Source: an uncultured Muribaculaceae bacterium (GTDB lineage: Bacteria > Bacteroidota > Bacteroidia > Bacteroidales > Muribaculaceae). From it: a DNA stretch of 64,000 nt. Below the pieces are notes generated by a model. It did not search any database. It was not told the origin of the DNA and saw only the letters and a program-made list of their open reading frames with translations. Both the position numbers and the translations under genes were made by a program. Within the stretch, counting starts at the first letter, position 1. Each line of letters starts with the position of its first letter. Positions 35,820 to 45,231 of this stretch are shown in pieces. Where the stretch lies: positions 462,234 to 526,233 of the forward strand of contig CAKUMB010000001.1 in assembly GCA_934667475.1 (NCBI GenBank). The letters run 5' to 3'.

Positions 35820-38276
35820 ATGAAAAAATCACTCATGGCATTAGCTGCCTCACTGTGCCTGGGCGTGCCGCTTGCTGGCGCGTCGGCCACTTTCAGCCTG
35901 ATGGATGTCCCCTTCACGGTCGACACCCTCTATCACGCCAAGGTGGGCCCCGGCACCACTCAGACCTCGCTGCTGTTTCACAACGAGAGCACCACAATCC
36001 GCGCATTCTATTTCACCTTCGATGTGGGTACGCCTGGCGTGCGCTACGGCGGCATCTGTGCCGGCGACCGCCTTGCCGGCAACGAGACGGTGAGCGGCAT
36101 GGCCCAGCGGCGCTCAAAGCCCGGTGAACGCTACTTTGCCGGTGTCAACGGCGACTTCTTCTACACCAGTGGCAATTCGGCCGGCAAGACTCAGCGCGGT
36201 GCATCTATTCTGGGCACCACGCTCGGCTCCACAGTGTGTGGCGGCACCATCTACCGTGCCTACAACAACATACGCCAGTTTGCCATCGACACCAACAACC
36301 GCTATTACATCGACCAGGTGGTGATAGGCGGCAGCCTCACAGCCCCCGGCGGCTCACAGGCCCCGCTGGCGGCGTTCAATGCCGAGGCCCCGGCTGGGGT
36401 GGTGACCGTATATAACGACCTGTATTACGGCAGCACCAACGAGTTTACCGACGACATGGCCGAGGTTGAAGCCCGCCTTGCCGACGGACAGACACTGCAA
36501 CTGGGCCGCAAGTGCCGCATGGTGGTGACCGGTGCACCCAGCACTGGGCACGATATGCTAATTCCCGACGGCCGCTTTGTGATTCACGGCCGCGGCGATG
36601 CATGCCGCCAGTGGGTGATGGCTCTGCACGAGGGCGATACCATCGAGGTGGATTCGCGCGTCACCGTCAACGGACAGGAAATTGTGCCCGTCGAACTGTT
36701 GTCGGGCCTCCCCAAAGTGCTCGGCGGCGGCCAGACGCTCGACACCGAGAGCCAGTGGTATGACGGCGCCACCCAGCAGCCCCGCGGCTCCATAGCCTTT
36801 GGCGACGGCGGCAAGAAGCTCTACTTTCTGGTGGTGGACGGCCGCTCGCCCATATCGGCAGGCGTGCGCCTGCGCCAGTTGGGCGACATCATGCGCTATG
36901 CCGGCGCCACCGAGGGCCTCAACATCGACGGCGGCGGCTCGGCCACAATCTACTCGAGCGCGCTGGGCGTGATTAACCGCCCCAGCGACGGCACCGAGCG
37001 CGCCGACGGCAATGGCTTTTTTGCCATCAGCACCGCGCCCGACGACAGCACGGTGGCCGAAATCGGCTTCGTTGACTGGAAACTCGAACTCCCGCGCTAT
37101 GGCACCTGCGTGCCGCGCTTCTATGGTTACAACAAATATGGCATGCTCATCGACACCGACCTCAAGGGCGTGAAACTCAGCTGCCCCGGTCAGATTGGCC
37201 ACGTGCGTGCCGACAGTGTGCTGGTGGCCGACGGCCTTGGCTGCGGCACACTCACTGCCACCTATGGCGGCATCACAGCCCAGCTGCCCGTGACGGTGGT
37301 GGCCACCGATGCCATGGCCATGCGCTGCGACAGCCTTATCACCGACGGATACCGACATCAGGCCGTTGAGGTGCAGGGCCAGGCCGGCGGCAAGACCGTT
37401 GCCCTCGACCCTTCGGCCCTGGTGTGGAGCAGCAGCGACGAGAGTGTGGCCCGCATTGGCGCCAATAGCGGCGTGCTCACAGGCGTGGCCGACGGCACCG
37501 CCATCATCACCGGCTCGGTGGGCGACTTCACCGGCACCGTGAAGGTTACGGTCGAGCGCCCCACGGCTCACATTATGCCCATCGAGAAGAGCATCGACCT
37601 TGCCACCTGGACCATAACCCAAAGCGGCGGCACAAGGGTGTCGGCCGATGTGGTGGGCAACACCGCCATCAAATATGTGTACACTGGCAAAAGCGCGCGT
37701 GTGCCCAGCATTAAGCTTAACAAGAAGGTGCGCCTGTGGAGTCTGCCCGACACCTTGCGCGTGCGTCTCAATCCAGGCGAGGCGCCGGTGAAGTCGGTGT
37801 CGTTCACCCTGCGCACGCCCGGCGGCAAGGCCACCACTGTGGCCGTGACCCCCGACACCATACCGCACAACCAGGAAACCGTGTTCAGCCTGCCCACCGC
37901 GCAGTGGACCGATGCCATCGACCCGGCCAGCTATCCCATTATGCTCAGCACCATTCAGGTGAATATGGACAAGTCGGAGACGGGCAAGCAATACACAATG
38001 CTCTTCAGCGGTCTGGAATGCGCCTACAGCATGACCGACACCTGGCCGAGCGCCGTGGAGCGGGTGGCCGTGGAGCCAGGGCTCACTGTCACTGCCCACG
38101 GCACGCGCTTCACTCTCAGCACCGTGGCCGATAGGGTGGAGGTCTACGACACCGCCGGCCGCCTTGTGGATTCGGCTACTGCCGCCTCGCAAATCGATGT
38201 GCCGTCGGCGGGCCTTTATGTGCTGGTGGTGGCCAATGGCGGCCACAGCCGCGCGGTGAAGGTGGCGGTGAAATAG
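35820..38276 (+). CDS. Secreted phosphodiester glycosidase (NAGPA/DUF2233), array member 2
   Basis: 818 residues with the same domain order as member 1. Catalytic-domain motifs are GVNGDFFYTSGNS, VVDGRSPISAGVR and LNIDGGGSATIYSSALG; then FYGYNKYGMLIDTDLKGVKL, the Big_2 segment LVWSSSDESVARIGANSGVL, VRLWSLPDTLRVRLNPG, and the tail VEVYDTAGRLVDSATA. It has its own promoter and lies between the terminator of member 1 and a weak hairpin, so it is probably an independent transcript. Residues at the three catalytic-domain motifs are intact, so I expect an active enzyme. Confidence 0.92.
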   Translation: MKKSLMALAASLCLGVPLAGASATFSLMDVPFTVDTLYHAKVGPGTTQTSLLFHNESTTIRAFYFTFDVGTPGVRYGGICAGDRLAGNETVSGMAQRRSKPGERYFAGVNGDFFYTSGNSAGKTQRGASILGTTLGSTVCGGTIYRAYNNIRQFAIDTNNRYYIDQVVIGGSLTAPGGSQAPLAAFNAEAPAGVVTVYNDLYYGSTNEFTDDMAEVEARLADGQTLQLGRKCRMVVTGAPSTGHDMLIPDGRFVIHGRGDACRQWVMALHEGDTIEVDSRVTVNGQEIVPVELLSGLPKVLGGGQTLDTESQWYDGATQQPRGSIAFGDGGKKLYFLVVDGRSPISAGVRLRQLGDIMRYAGATEGLNIDGGGSATIYSSALGVINRPSDGTERADGNGFFAISTAPDDSTVAEIGFVDWKLELPRYGTCVPRFYGYNKYGMLIDTDLKGVKLSCPGQIGHVRADSVLVADGLGCGTLTATYGGITAQLPVTVVATDAMAMRCDSLITDGYRHQAVEVQGQAGGKTVALDPSALVWSSSDESVARIGANSGVLTGVADGTAIITGSVGDFTGTVKVTVERPTAHIMPIEKSIDLATWTITQSGGTRVSADVVGNTAIKYVYTGKSARVPSIKLNKKVRLWSLPDTLRVRLNPGEAPVKSVSFTLRTPGGKATTVAVTPDTIPHNQETVFSLPTAQWTDAIDPASYPIMLSTIQVNMDKSETGKQYTMLFSGLECAYSMTDTWPSAVERVAVEPGLTVTAHGTRFTLSTVADRVEVYDTAGRLVDSATAASQIDVPSAGLYVLVVANGGHSRAVKVAVK

Positions 38277-38294
38277 GGTACTACTGATGATAAT

Positions 38295-38318
38295 AGCGAA
38301 GTTTCATCGCTTTTTAAT
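38295..38318 (+). terminator. Weak terminator after NAGPA member 2
   Basis: Short 5-bp stem AGCGA/TCGCT followed by a T-run; read-through into member 3 is possible. Confidence 0.4.
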
Positions 38319-38340
38319 ATGATATTTGCCCCAAAGACTG

Positions 38341-38348
38341 TAACTTTG
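38341..38348 (+). promoter_or_regulatory. -7 box of NAGPA member 3
   Basis: TAACTTTG, 74 bp before the ATG at 38423; no TTTG at the usual spacing. Confidence 0.5.
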
Positions 38349-38422
38349 AAGCGTTAAGTAATAAACCTGTTGGCTGGCGGCCAATGCCGCCAGCCACATT
38401 AAACAACTATTTTACGTAGATT

Positions 38423-40852
38423 ATGAAGAAAACCATTACTCTTGCAAGCATGGCATTGGGCCTGGCGCTCACTGCCAGCGCCAGCGGCAACGTGACGCTG
38501 TGGGGGGGCGACTATCAGGTCGACACCCTCTATCATGCCAAAGTGGGACCCGGCATCACCCAAACGTCGCTTCTCATCTCCAACTCAAGCCGCGCGATGC
38601 GCGCCTTCTATGCCACTGTCGATCTCACCAACCCTAATGTGACAATCAAGGCCGTTTCGGCTACCGACAAGATCAACGGCAACGAAACCGTGTCGGGCAT
38701 GGCCAAGCGCAAAGACGCTCCCGGAGCCCGCTATCTGGTGGGCATAAACGGCGACTTCTACTTCACCAGCGGCACCACCAGCCGCGGCCAGTCGCTTGTG
38801 GGCACCCCACTCGGCACCTGCATAGCCGATGGCAAGCTTTACAACGGCTCAAGTGGCTACTGGCCATTCGTGCTCGATGTGAACAAGCAGGTGTATATCG
38901 ACCCTGTGGGCGTTAGCGGCACGGTGACCATGCCCGGCGGCGCGTCGGTGCTGCTGCATGGTGTGAACGTGGGTCCCTATGATGGCAAAATCACTGTGTA
39001 TAACTCAAATTACTATAGCGGCACCAACGTGACTGGTGGTGCCGAGGTGCAGGCCAAGATGGCCGACGGCGCCGCATTTGCGCTGGCAGGCCCCAACAAG
39101 CTGGTGGTGACCAGTGCGCCCAGCACCGATGGCGATATGACTATTCCTGCCGACGGATTTGTGATTGACGGCCGTGGGTCAACGCTCGACATGGTGAAAA
39201 AACTAAAGGTGGGCGACACCGTGACGGTGAACATGGCAATCACCGTGGGCGGCAAGGCCGTGAATCCGCTTGAAGTGGTGGCCGGACAGCCCAAGATTGT
39301 GGAAAAAGGCGCCACCCTTGAGGTGCACGGCGACCTCATGGACGCCTACCATCCCCGCACGGCTATCGGCTACTACGACGGTGGCAAGAAGGTGGTATTC
39401 ATGGTGGTGGACGGCCGCAGTGCCATTTCATCGGGTTGCACTACTCTGCAGCTGGGCGACATCATGCGCTACACCGGCTGCACCGAGGCTGTGAACCTCG
39501 ATGGCGGCGGCTCGTCGTGCCTATACATCAAGGAACTTGGCGCGCGCAATGTGCCCAGCGACGGCCGCGAGCGTGCCGATGCCAACGGCCTGTTTGTGGT
39601 GTCGCCTGCTCCCGACGACAGCCAGGTGGCCGAAATCCGCTTTGTCGACTGGAAACTCGATGCTCCCAAATATTCGGTCTATACTCCGCAATTCTATGGC
39701 TACAACAAATATGGGGTGCTCGTCAACACCGACCTCAAGGGCGTGAAGCTTAGCTGCCCCGACCAGATAGGCCACATCAAGGCCGACACCACATTCTTTG
39801 CCGATGGCAGCGGCTATGGCCTGCTCAGTGCCAGCTACAATGGGGCCACAGCCACAATTCCCGTGGTGGTGGCCGGCAGTGCCGATGCGCTGAGCATGCG
39901 CTGCGACTCGGTGATTAACGATTGCTACCGCAACTATGCCGTGGAGGTGTATAGCACAGTGGGAGAGAAGACCATGGTGATCGATCCCGCCGCCCTCACA
40001 TGGAGCAGCAGCGACGAGGGCGTGGTGAAAATCGATGCCAACACCGGCATCCTCAAGGGCGTGGCCAACGGCACCGCCACAGTGACCGGCACCGTGGGTA
40101 GCTACACCGGCTCGATGAAGGTGATAGTGGAGAAACCCACCGCCCACGTCATGCCCATCGAGCCCGATATGGACGTGACCACATGGACCATAACCCAGAA
40201 TGGCGGCACCCGCAACTCGGTTGAGGCCCTGCCTGGCGGCGGCATCAAGTATGTGTACACAGGCAAGAGCGCCCGCATTGCCAATCTGCGCCTCAACAAG
40301 CGTGTGCGTCTGTGGAGTCTGCCCGACACTTTGCGCGTGCGCCTCAATCCAGGCAACGCCACTGTGAAGTCGATGACCTTCACGCTGCGCTCGCCCATTG
40401 GCAACGCAGTGAACTATGTGGTTACCCCCGAGGCCGTTCCGCAAAACCAGGAGACCACGTTTGCAGTGCCCACATCGGCATGGACCGATGCCAGCGACAT
40501 GCTTAAATATCCAATCACGCTCAGCACCATTCAGGTGAACATGGACAAGCCTGCCAAAGGCGTGCAGAACACCATGCTCTTCAATGGCATCGAGTGCGTG
40601 TATAACATGAGGGAAATAGGCCCCACTGCAGTCGAGACCATCGACGCGGCCAGCGGCCTCAGCGTGCGCGTCAGGGGCACAGTGCTGTGCTTCAGCCAGA
40701 CGGTGGACGCCGTGAGTGTGTTCGACCTCGCAGGCCGCGAGGTGGCCACTGCCAAGCAGGCATCGCAAATCAATGTTGGCGCGGCAGGCGCCTATGTGGT
40801 GGCAGCCCGCGTTGGCGGCCGCACAGTCACCAGCAAGCTCATGGTGCGCTAA
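38423..40852 (+). CDS. Secreted phosphodiester glycosidase (NAGPA/DUF2233), array member 3
   Basis: 809 residues, same architecture. Catalytic-domain motifs are GINGDFYFTSGTT, VVDGRSAISSGCT and VNLDGGGSSCLYIKELG; then FYGYNKYGVLVNTDLKGVKL, Big_2 LTWSSSDEGVVKIDANTGIL, VRLWSLPDTLRVRLNPG and tail VSVFDLAGREVATAKQ. Compared with members 1 and 2 it has GDFYF for GDFFY and SSCLY for SA-x-LY after the DGGGS motif, features shared in part with members 4 and 6. It is the last of the first three copies and is convergent with nrdG. Confidence 0.92.
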   Translation: MKKTITLASMALGLALTASASGNVTLWGGDYQVDTLYHAKVGPGITQTSLLISNSSRAMRAFYATVDLTNPNVTIKAVSATDKINGNETVSGMAKRKDAPGARYLVGINGDFYFTSGTTSRGQSLVGTPLGTCIADGKLYNGSSGYWPFVLDVNKQVYIDPVGVSGTVTMPGGASVLLHGVNVGPYDGKITVYNSNYYSGTNVTGGAEVQAKMADGAAFALAGPNKLVVTSAPSTDGDMTIPADGFVIDGRGSTLDMVKKLKVGDTVTVNMAITVGGKAVNPLEVVAGQPKIVEKGATLEVHGDLMDAYHPRTAIGYYDGGKKVVFMVVDGRSAISSGCTTLQLGDIMRYTGCTEAVNLDGGGSSCLYIKELGARNVPSDGRERADANGLFVVSPAPDDSQVAEIRFVDWKLDAPKYSVYTPQFYGYNKYGVLVNTDLKGVKLSCPDQIGHIKADTTFFADGSGYGLLSASYNGATATIPVVVAGSADALSMRCDSVINDCYRNYAVEVYSTVGEKTMVIDPAALTWSSSDEGVVKIDANTGILKGVANGTATVTGTVGSYTGSMKVIVEKPTAHVMPIEPDMDVTTWTITQNGGTRNSVEALPGGGIKYVYTGKSARIANLRLNKRVRLWSLPDTLRVRLNPGNATVKSMTFTLRSPIGNAVNYVVTPEAVPQNQETTFAVPTSAWTDASDMLKYPITLSTIQVNMDKPAKGVQNTMLFNGIECVYNMREIGPTAVETIDAASGLSVRVRGTVLCFSQTVDAVSVFDLAGREVATAKQASQINVGAAGAYVVAARVGGRTVTSKLMVR

Positions 40853-40870
40853 TCAGCATTGCAGCATAGC

Positions 40871-40910
40871 AAAAAGGCGCCGAATCTCCGCAGTGGAGAT
40901 TCGGCGCCTT
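40871..40910. terminator. Bidirectional hairpin between NAGPA member 3 and nrdG
   Basis: 16-bp perfect stem (AAGGCGCCGAATCTCC and its complement, loop GCAGT). The T-run lies on the minus strand, so it best serves nrdG, but it sits 21 bp after member 3 and may stop both. Confidence 0.8.
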
Positions 40911-40937
40911 AGTTATTGTCTGATTATGTGGCGGTGG

Positions 40938-41441
40938 CTAATCGGTCCATTCCACCGGCGTGCCGGCGGCAAGGGAGCGGCGCACATCGATGAGGCGCTG
41001 GTTCGAGCTGCCGCGGAAGCGCAGCCCTGTGTCGCGCTTGGCTTGCACAAACTCGCCGTCGACCACCACATCGAGGTAGTCGAGGATGGGGCGCAACTGG
41101 CTGTTGGCCACCAGCTGGCTCCACGAGTAGCCCGTGTAGCACCAAATGTTGCTGTGCAGTCGCCGCTTAAGCTCCTTCACCAGCGGCAGCAGGGCCTTTG
41201 GCTGCTGCAGCGGGTCGCCGCCAGTGAGGGTGATGTCTTCCTCATCGGCCGCCACATCGGCCACTATTTCGTCGACAGTCATCGTGGTGCCGCCGCCAAA
41301 GTCCCACGACTGCGGATTGTGGCAGCCAGGGCAGTGGTGCGTGCATCCGGCCAGATACACCGAAGTGCGCAGGCCGGGGCCGTCGACCGATGTGCCGCGC
41401 ACAATGCGCAGCACGTTGAGGGTGGTGGTTGATTGGTTCAT
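40938..41441 (-). CDS. nrdG: Anaerobic ribonucleotide reductase activating protein
   Basis: Radical-SAM enzyme that installs the glycyl radical on NrdD. 167 residues from the ATG at 41441 (MNQSTTTLNVLRIVRGTSVD). The cluster motif is CTHHCPGCHN, the compact CxxxCxxC version (Cys-Thr-His-His-Cys-Pro-Gly-Cys), and DITLTGGDPLQQ contains the SAM-binding GGDP. A longer in-frame extension to 41618 would overlap nrdD by 155 bp and has no family similarity. It lies 22 bp after nrdD. Confidence 0.95.
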   Translation of the reverse strand: MNQSTTTLNVLRIVRGTSVDGPGLRTSVYLAGCTHHCPGCHNPQSWDFGGGTTMTVDEIVADVAADEEDITLTGGDPLQQPKALLPLVKELKRRLHSNIWCYTGYSWSQLVANSQLRPILDYLDVVVDGEFVQAKRDTGLRFRGSSNQRLIDVRRSLAAGTPVEWTD

Positions 41442-41463
41442 CTTGTCGGTCCCCCCCTCTCTC

Positions 41464-43671
41464 TTATTTGTGCACCACGCGGTCTTTAAGCTCGGCCAGC
41501 TTGCCCGAGTTCCAGCGGTCGGTGGTGCCCACCAGATAGCCGGTGATGCGCTGCAGGCGGTCGATGTTGTGGCTGCCGCACTTGGGGCAGGTGTCGAGGC
41601 CGTCGGTGGCGTCCTCATATCCGCAGTCCATGCAGCGGTTGCGGTTGTGGTTCACCGAGCAGTAGCCAATGTTGTATTTGTCCATAAGGTCAACCACATT
41701 GCTTATGGCAAGGGGGTTGTGGGTGGCGTCGCCATCGATTTCCACATAGAAGATGTGGCCGCCGCGTGTGAGGTCGTGATACGGGCCCTCCACCTCGGCC
41801 TTGTGCTTGGGGCTGCAGTGGTAGTACACGGGCACGTGGTTGGAGTTGGTATAGTAGAGTTTGTCGGTCACGCCCGGAATTTCGCCGAAGTCTTTGCGGT
41901 CGCGCTTGGTGAACTTGCCCGATAGGCCCTCGGCCGGAGTGGCCAGAATGCTGAAATTGTGCTGGTAGCGGTCGCTGAACTCATTGGCGCGGTCGCGCAT
42001 GTGGGCCACGATGCGCAGACCCAGCTTCTGGGCCTCATCGCTTTCGCCGTGGTGGTGGCCGGTGAGTGCTATCAGGCACTCGGCCAGGCCAATGAAGCCT
42101 ATGCCCAGCGTGCCTTGGTTAATCACGCTCTCGATGGTGTCGGTGGGCTTCAGCTTCTCGGCGCCGTTCCACAGCATCGACATCAGCAGCGGGAATTGCT
42201 TGGCGAGGGCCGTTTTCTGGAAGTCGTAGCGGTCGCACAGCTGGCGCGCGGTGACATCGAGCATGTGGTCGAGTTTTTTGAAGAATGCGTCGATGCGCTC
42301 CTCTTTGTCGGCTATGTCCATGCACTCAATGGCCAGGCGCACGATGTTGATGGTTGAAAACGACAGGTTGCCGCGGCCCACCGACGTCTTTTCGCCATAG
42401 CGGTTTTCAAACACGCGAGTGCGGCAGCCCATGGTTGCAATCTCCCACTCGTAGCGCTTGGGGTCGTCGGCGCGCCACTTTTCGTTTTGGTTGAATGTGG
42501 CGTCGAGGTTCACAAAGTTGGGGAAGAATCGGCGGGCCGTCACCTTGCAGGCCAGCTCATACAGGTCGTGGTTGCGGTCGCCGGGCAGATAGCTCACGCC
42601 GCGCTTCTTTTTCCATATCTGTATGGGGAATATGGCCGTAGAGCCGTTGCCCACGCCCTCGTAGGTGCTCTTAAGCAGCTCGCGTATGATGCATCGGCCC
42701 TCGGCCGATGTGTCGGTGCCGTAGTTGATTGAGCTGAACACCACTTGGTTGCCGCCGCGCGAGTGAATGGTGTTCATGTTGTGTATAAAGGCCTCCATGG
42801 CCTGGTGCACGCGGCTCACGGTGCGGTTGATGGCGTGCTGCAGGTTGCGGTCGCGGCCCTTGAGGCCTTCGAGCGGCTTGCTGATGAAGTCGTCGAGCTC
42901 CACGTGGTAGAGGTCGCTCAGGTCTTCACCTGTGAGCTGTGCCACATTCTTCACCTCTTCGATAAACGACAGACGCACGTAGGGGGCCAGATAGAAGTCG
43001 AAGGCCGGAATGGCCTGGCCGCCGTGCATCTCGTTTTGCGCAGTCTCCATCGATATGCAGGCGATTACGCTTGCCGTCTCGATGCGTTTTGCCGGGCGCG
43101 ACTCGCCGTGGCCGGCCACGAAGCCGCGCTCCAGAATTTTGTTGAGCGGGTGCTGCACGCATGTGAGGCTCTTGGTGGGGTAGTAGTCCTTGTCGTGGAT
43201 GTGCAGGTAGTTGCCCTCCACGGCCTCGCGGGCCTCATCGGTGAGCAGATAGTCGTCGACAAACGGCTTGGTGGTTTCGCTGGCAAACTTCATCATCATG
43301 CCGGCGGGGGAGTCGGCGTTCATGTTGGCGTTCTCGCGGGTGATGTCGTTGCGCTTGGCGTTGATGATTTCCAGAAACATGTCGCGCGTCTTGGCCTTGC
43401 GGGCCACGCTGCGCTTCTGGCGGTAGCGAATGTAGCACCGTGCCACCTCTTTGCGCGGGCTCTTCATAAGCTCAAGTTCCACCTGGTCTTGAATGTCTTC
43501 CACGCTCATCTGGCTGCGGCCGCGGGTGCTTATGCGGTCGGCTATGCGCTGAATCAGGCTCTCATCCTCGCCTGCCTCGGTCTGGAGCATGGCTTTGCGG
43601 ATGGCGGCCTTTATTTTCTCTTCATTATATCCCACGACGCGTCCGTCGCGTTTAACAACTGTCTGTATCAT
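41464..43671 (-). CDS. nrdD: Anaerobic ribonucleoside-triphosphate reductase, class III
   Basis: 735 residues. It makes deoxyribonucleotides under anoxia by a glycyl radical. An N-terminal ATP-cone (MIQTVVKRDGRVVGYNEEKI) provides allosteric control; the barrel includes RGNLSFSTINIVRLAIEC. The C-terminal zinc site has two Cys pairs (CMDCGYE and CPKCGSH), and the radical loop is RITGYLVGTTDRWNSGK. The start at 43671 follows the promoter (TTTG 43802-43799, 19 bp, TAGTTTTG 43779-43772) better than 43761. It is transcribed with nrdG. Confidence 0.96.
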   Translation of the reverse strand: MIQTVVKRDGRVVGYNEEKIKAAIRKAMLQTEAGEDESLIQRIADRISTRGRSQMSVEDIQDQVELELMKSPRKEVARCYIRYRQKRSVARKAKTRDMFLEIINAKRNDITRENANMNADSPAGMMMKFASETTKPFVDDYLLTDEAREAVEGNYLHIHDKDYYPTKSLTCVQHPLNKILERGFVAGHGESRPAKRIETASVIACISMETAQNEMHGGQAIPAFDFYLAPYVRLSFIEEVKNVAQLTGEDLSDLYHVELDDFISKPLEGLKGRDRNLQHAINRTVSRVHQAMEAFIHNMNTIHSRGGNQVVFSSINYGTDTSAEGRCIIRELLKSTYEGVGNGSTAIFPIQIWKKKRGVSYLPGDRNHDLYELACKVTARRFFPNFVNLDATFNQNEKWRADDPKRYEWEIATMGCRTRVFENRYGEKTSVGRGNLSFSTINIVRLAIECMDIADKEERIDAFFKKLDHMLDVTARQLCDRYDFQKTALAKQFPLLMSMLWNGAEKLKPTDTIESVINQGTLGIGFIGLAECLIALTGHHHGESDEAQKLGLRIVAHMRDRANEFSDRYQHNFSILATPAEGLSGKFTKRDRKDFGEIPGVTDKLYYTNSNHVPVYYHCSPKHKAEVEGPYHDLTRGGHIFYVEIDGDATHNPLAISNVVDLMDKYNIGYCSVNHNRNRCMDCGYEDATDGLDTCPKCGSHNIDRLQRITGYLVGTTDRWNSGKLAELKDRVVHK

Positions 43672-43771
43672 CGATTGTGATTGTATTTTTGGTGTAATTA
43701 TTAGCTTTCGAGACTTACTCTTCGGGGCTGTGGGGCGCACTGCGCTGAGGCGGCTTCCCAATAGCCGACTG

Positions 43772-43802
43772 CAAAACTAATACTTGCCTGCAAAATGACA
43801 AA
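43772..43802 (-). promoter_or_regulatory. Promoter of nrdD-nrdG
   Basis: Minus-strand TTTG (43802-43799), 19-bp spacer, TAGTTTTG (43779-43772). The AT-rich 43800-44005 stretch upstream holds GAAAA-rich repeats and no gene; no NrdR-type box seen. Confidence 0.75.
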
Positions 43803-44005
43803 ATTTTTAGTATTAAAATTTTCGTTTTGGAAAACTTTTTACCATCTCTGAAAAATTACATTGTTGAAAATCAGTGTGTTGAAAATTTTTCCGGAAAACT
43901 TTTTTGTGATTTTATGTGAATGGAATGTGTAATTCAATGACTATCACAAGGTTCTGAAAAACGAAGAAAAACGACCGTTTTTTAATGGAATTTTTCTGCA
44001 ATTTT

Positions 44006-44037
44006 TTTGTTATGCCAATAAAAATATAGTAATTTTG
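44006..44037 (+). promoter_or_regulatory. Promoter of the B12-riboswitch gene pair
   Basis: TTTG (44006-44009), 20-bp spacer, TAATTTTG (44030-44037), a full consensus match. The cobalamin riboswitch begins about 60 nt downstream. Confidence 0.8.
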
Positions 44038-44084
44038 CCGCAATAAAAGCAACAATGCAAATTGCATCAGGTTTGGCCCTGTCT

Positions 44085-44300
44085 TTTTTCAAACGAAAAA
44101 AAAGATTTGGGGCGATTAAAAGGGAATCAGGTGAGAATCCTGAACAGAGCCCGCTGCTGTATGTTTTCATAGTTGTGTGCCGCACTACGCCACTGGTCTG
44201 TAGTCGTTATCCCCATCCTATAAGTCGGGACTGCATCATCACCGGGAAGGCGCGGCGCATTAAGAAAACGAGTCAGAAGACCTGCCTATGCAAGCCCATG
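44085..44300 (+). ncRNA. Cobalamin (AdoCbl-type) riboswitch
   Basis: Conserved blocks in order: GGGAATCAGGTGAGAATCC followed by CCCGCTGCTGTA (44124-44161), GCCACTGG-like CGCCACTGGT (about 44188), GGGAAGGCGCGGC (about 44243), and the B12 box AGTCAGAAGACCTGCC (44271-44286). These match the Rfam cobalamin class. High B12 should lower expression of the two genes downstream. About 230 nt separate the aptamer from the ATG at 44524, so the expression platform is long; a GCCC/GGGC pairing around 44294-44329 may be part of it. Confidence 0.93.
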
Positions 44301-44523
44301 TGACAGCTCACGCGGATTTTGAGCCGGGCAGAAACAGATGAAGCAGCCCCGAAATGGCAAAAACATTACACATATTTCAAGGCATGAAGCATCGCGGCCC
44401 TGCCGCCAATGCCCTTCAGCAATTTCTGCGCACTTGCACTCGCATCGAGCCTGCGGCTGTGTGCAAGGGTGATTCTGCATTTGAGCGTATACACACATTA
44501 TTAAAAATAAAACAAATTTAATT

Positions 44524-45198
44524 ATGAAGAAAACTTTACTTCTTATCGCGCTTGTTTGCGCTACACTGGTGGCCAACGCCTTCACTATGGACGATATTCA
44601 GAACTGGACCGGAACAGGTGCAAACCGCTCGGCTCTGGTGCTGCAATGGCCTGGCGACAATGCTCCCAAGGCTCTTGTGTTTGGTTACAAATATGACGGT
44701 GAGGCCACTGGCGCCGATATGGCCCAGGCCATCGCCGACAATAACCCCCGCCTGCAAATGAATGGCAGCCAAAGTTCTTTCGGTCTTTACATCACCGGAT
44801 TCAAGTGGGATGCCAACAACAATGGCTCGTTTGACGACGCTGAAGACTACACCTCTGAGGGCTGGAGCACAAGTGGCTACTGGTCGTATTGGCTGGGCGC
44901 TTCGCTTGACGCCACTTGGAGCTATGCTCCCGTGGGCTGCGGTTCGCGCAAACTGGCCGACGGCAGCGTTGACGGCTGGGCATTTGGCACAGGCAGCGGA
45001 TTCACTTGGAAAGAACTGGAGGCTGCTCCCGCCAAGACTGCCACAGGCGTGACCGACGCAGTGGCCGAGAAGGCAGTGGCAGGTGTTAAGTACTACAACC
45101 TGCAGGGTGTGGCCAGTGCAGAGCCATTCAGCGGTGTGAACATCGTGGTTACCACCTACACCGACGGCTCGCACAGCACTGCCAAGGTGGTGAAATAA
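44524..45198 (+). CDS. Riboswitch-controlled secreted protein, B12-locus type
   Basis: 224 residues. Signal peptide MKKTLLLIALVCATLVANA, no lipobox, then one domain (MDDIQNWTGTGANRSALVLQ, KALVFGYKYDGEATGADMAQ, GLYITGFKWDANNNGSF) that resembles uncharacterised proteins found near B12 genes in Bacteroidetes; I recall the pattern but cannot name a Pfam family. The last 40 residues (KYYNLQGVASAEPFSGVNIV, then TTYTDGSHSTAKVVK) nearly repeat the tail of the next protein. The cobalamin riboswitch upstream makes a role in B12 capture plausible. Secreted location is supported; function is inferred. Confidence 0.75.
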   Translation: MKKTLLLIALVCATLVANAFTMDDIQNWTGTGANRSALVLQWPGDNAPKALVFGYKYDGEATGADMAQAIADNNPRLQMNGSQSSFGLYITGFKWDANNNGSFDDAEDYTSEGWSTSGYWSYWLGASLDATWSYAPVGCGSRKLADGSVDGWAFGTGSGFTWKELEAAPAKTATGVTDAVAEKAVAGVKYYNLQGVASAEPFSGVNIVVTTYTDGSHSTAKVVK

Positions 45199-45231
45199 CA
45201 TGGTGTAAAGCCAATAAAGGTAATTAAGGAA

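Noticed and set aside
36558..38246. Minus-strand frame of 562 codons
   Set aside because: Antisense to NAGPA member 2; same His/Ala/Gly-rich shadow composition seen opposite the other copies.
44286..44585. Minus-strand frame of 99 codons
   Set aside because: Overlaps the riboswitch leader and the start of the secreted protein gene; no support as a gene.
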